6,236 nucleotides of DNA from DATHVR01 sp035461175 (GTDB taxonomy: Bacteria; Actinomycetota; Acidimicrobiia; Spongiisociales; ZC4RG35): contig DATHVR010000067.1 of NCBI GenBank assembly GCA_035461175.1, forward strand, positions 1-6,236, read 5' to 3'. Both the position numbers and the translations under genes were made by a program. This document shows positions 5,487-6,236 of this stretch, piece after piece (within the stretch, counting starts at the first letter, position 1; every line of letters begins with the position of its first letter). The notes beneath the pieces are model-generated. The model saw nothing but the letters and a program-made list of their open reading frames with translations, searched no databases and was not told the origin of the DNA.

Positions 5487-5502
5487 CAGGACCTCCGACC
5501 TT

Positions 5503-6147
5503 CTAAGGCCACAAGGGGCCGTTGATGGCGAAGGGGAGCTCTTCGCCCCAGCGGTCGGCGAAGGCCACCCGTTCGGCCGGGGCTCGCTTGGCCACGCCCC
5601 AGTTGCCGAGCGGGTATCCGCACGACACGGCCGCACTGAGCTGCCAGCCCTTGTCGGCAGGGATCCCGAGCAGTTCGAAGGTGGGCCCGGCCTGGAAGAT
5701 CCCCAGAATGGTGGTGAGACAGGTGCCCACCCCGTGGCCGCGGGCGGCCAGCATGGCATTCCACACCGCCGGGTAGATCGACGCTCCCGACGGGTCGTTG
5801 CGGCTGAAGAACATGACCCACATCGGTACTGTCTCGAAGTTGTCGGCCAGCCACTGCGACGAGCTCATAACCCGTAATGCCGCCTCGTCACCTTCTGCCT
5901 CCGCCTTCTCCCGTCGACCCCGATAGATCGTCGTCTGCAGTTGCTCCCAGGCCTCCCGGTAGAGCGGCGCCAGCTCGCGGCGGAGGTCGGCGTCACGAAC
6001 CACCAGCATGCGCCAGTTCTGGCTGTTGCCGCCGGAGGGGGCGCGGATGGCGGCGTCGAGCATCGAGGCCGCCACCTCGTCGGGTAGGGGGTCGGGCTTG
6101 ACGCGCCGCATCGCCCGGGTCGTGTAGAGGGCTTCGTAGAGATCCAT
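5503..6147 (-). CDS. Nitroreductase-family FMN-dependent oxidoreductase
   Basis: This 214-residue cytoplasmic flavoprotein should use FMN and NAD(P)H to reduce nitro-, quinone- or similar acceptors. Family signatures are an arginine-rich N-terminal stretch TTRAMRRV (9-16), APSGGNSQNW (36-45) for flavin binding, a glycine-rich GHGVGTCLTT (137-146), and the C-terminal GYPLGNWG followed by KRAP (177-190), typical of the family's last flavin/phosphate contact. The length is normal. The ATG at 6147 has a weak AGGG seven bases upstream on its strand. The physiological substrate cannot be inferred; other members of this fold include FMN-dependent dehalogenases and enzymes of cofactor biosynthesis. 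The gene faces the transposase remnant convergently. Upstream (6148-6236) is a short, probably divergent promoter region. Confidence 0.85.
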   Translation of the reverse strand: MDLYEALYTTRAMRRVKPDPLPDEVAASMLDAAIRAPSGGNSQNWRMLVVRDADLRRELAPLYREAWEQLQTTIYRGRREKAEAEGDEAALRVMSSSQWLADNFETVPMWVMFFSRNDPSGASIYPAVWNAMLAARGHGVGTCLTTILGIFQAGPTFELLGIPADKGWQLSAAVSCGYPLGNWGVAKRAPAERVAFADRWGEELPFAINGPLWP

Positions 6148-6227
6148 GGGAAGACCCTAAGCCCCCAACCGTTTTCGCGACAGAATTGCGCCTTGGGTTC
6201 AGTTGGTCAGCGCGACGTTTCGACCCT

Positions 6228-6236
6228 GAAGGAGGG
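6228..6236 (+). promoter_or_regulatory. Probable ribosome-binding site of a gene beyond the window
   Basis: GAAGGAGGG is a strong Shine-Dalgarno match at the extreme end of the window. A + strand gene divergent from the nitroreductase gene would start just outside. Bases 6148-6227 show no clear -35/-10 pair on either strand. Confidence 0.4.

Noticed and set aside
4344..5490. Elements B and C as two halves of one A-like element split by the IS110 insertion
   Set aside because: B has its own flanking 9-bp direct repeats, and the hairpins of B and C have different stems, so two separate elements fit better.

Overview
The window is GC-rich DNA, roughly two-thirds G+C by eye, from a bacterium. 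Codon use is dominated by G/C third positions, and the IS110-type transposase resembles those common in Actinomycetota. A high-GC actinobacterium, possibly from the Acidimicrobiia, is my best guess. No rRNA or marker gene is present to prove it.

Layout. A phosphonate-type ABC transporter pair, phnC (ATPase, 78-830) and phnE (permease, 823-3129), lies on the + strand with overlapping ends. After a 204-base non-coding repeat element comes dgt (3337-4335, +), a dNTP triphosphohydrolase of the HD superfamily. Next come a second repeat element in the opposite orientation (4344-4491), the broken remnant of an IS110-family transposase (about 4525-5281, +), and a block of short tandem repeats (5292-5486). 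A nitroreductase-family flavoprotein gene (5503-6147) is on the - strand. The last bases (6228-6236) look like the ribosome-binding site of a + strand gene that starts outside the window.

Transporter. PhnC is an ordinary, complete ATPase. PhnE is unusual at 768 residues, against about 260-290 for typical members. A long extracytoplasmic region with an Ig-like segment and a calcium-loop-like motif precedes the permease domain, and an extra block of about six membrane segments interrupts that domain. No substrate-binding protein (PhnD) gene lies in the window, so the substrate (phosphonate, phosphite or another phosphorus oxyanion) is open.

Repeats. The most interesting part is the intergenic DNA. 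Three related mosaic blocks are built from the same modules: 15-bp units containing GGGGGACAAAGC, a 20-bp G-rich block, a hairpin with a three-base GNA loop, a 17-bp pyrimidine-rich block, and heptamer tracts. Element A between phnE and dgt is flanked by a 7-bp direct repeat (ATGAGTG). Removing one copy plus the element recreates a 4-bp ATGA stop/start overlap between phnE and dgt. Element B after dgt is flanked by a 9-bp direct repeat (GACCCTCGG). This points to small non-autonomous mobile elements that insert with target duplication. The hairpins in A and B differ by a base-pair-preserving change. These blocks are the best candidate here for something undescribed.
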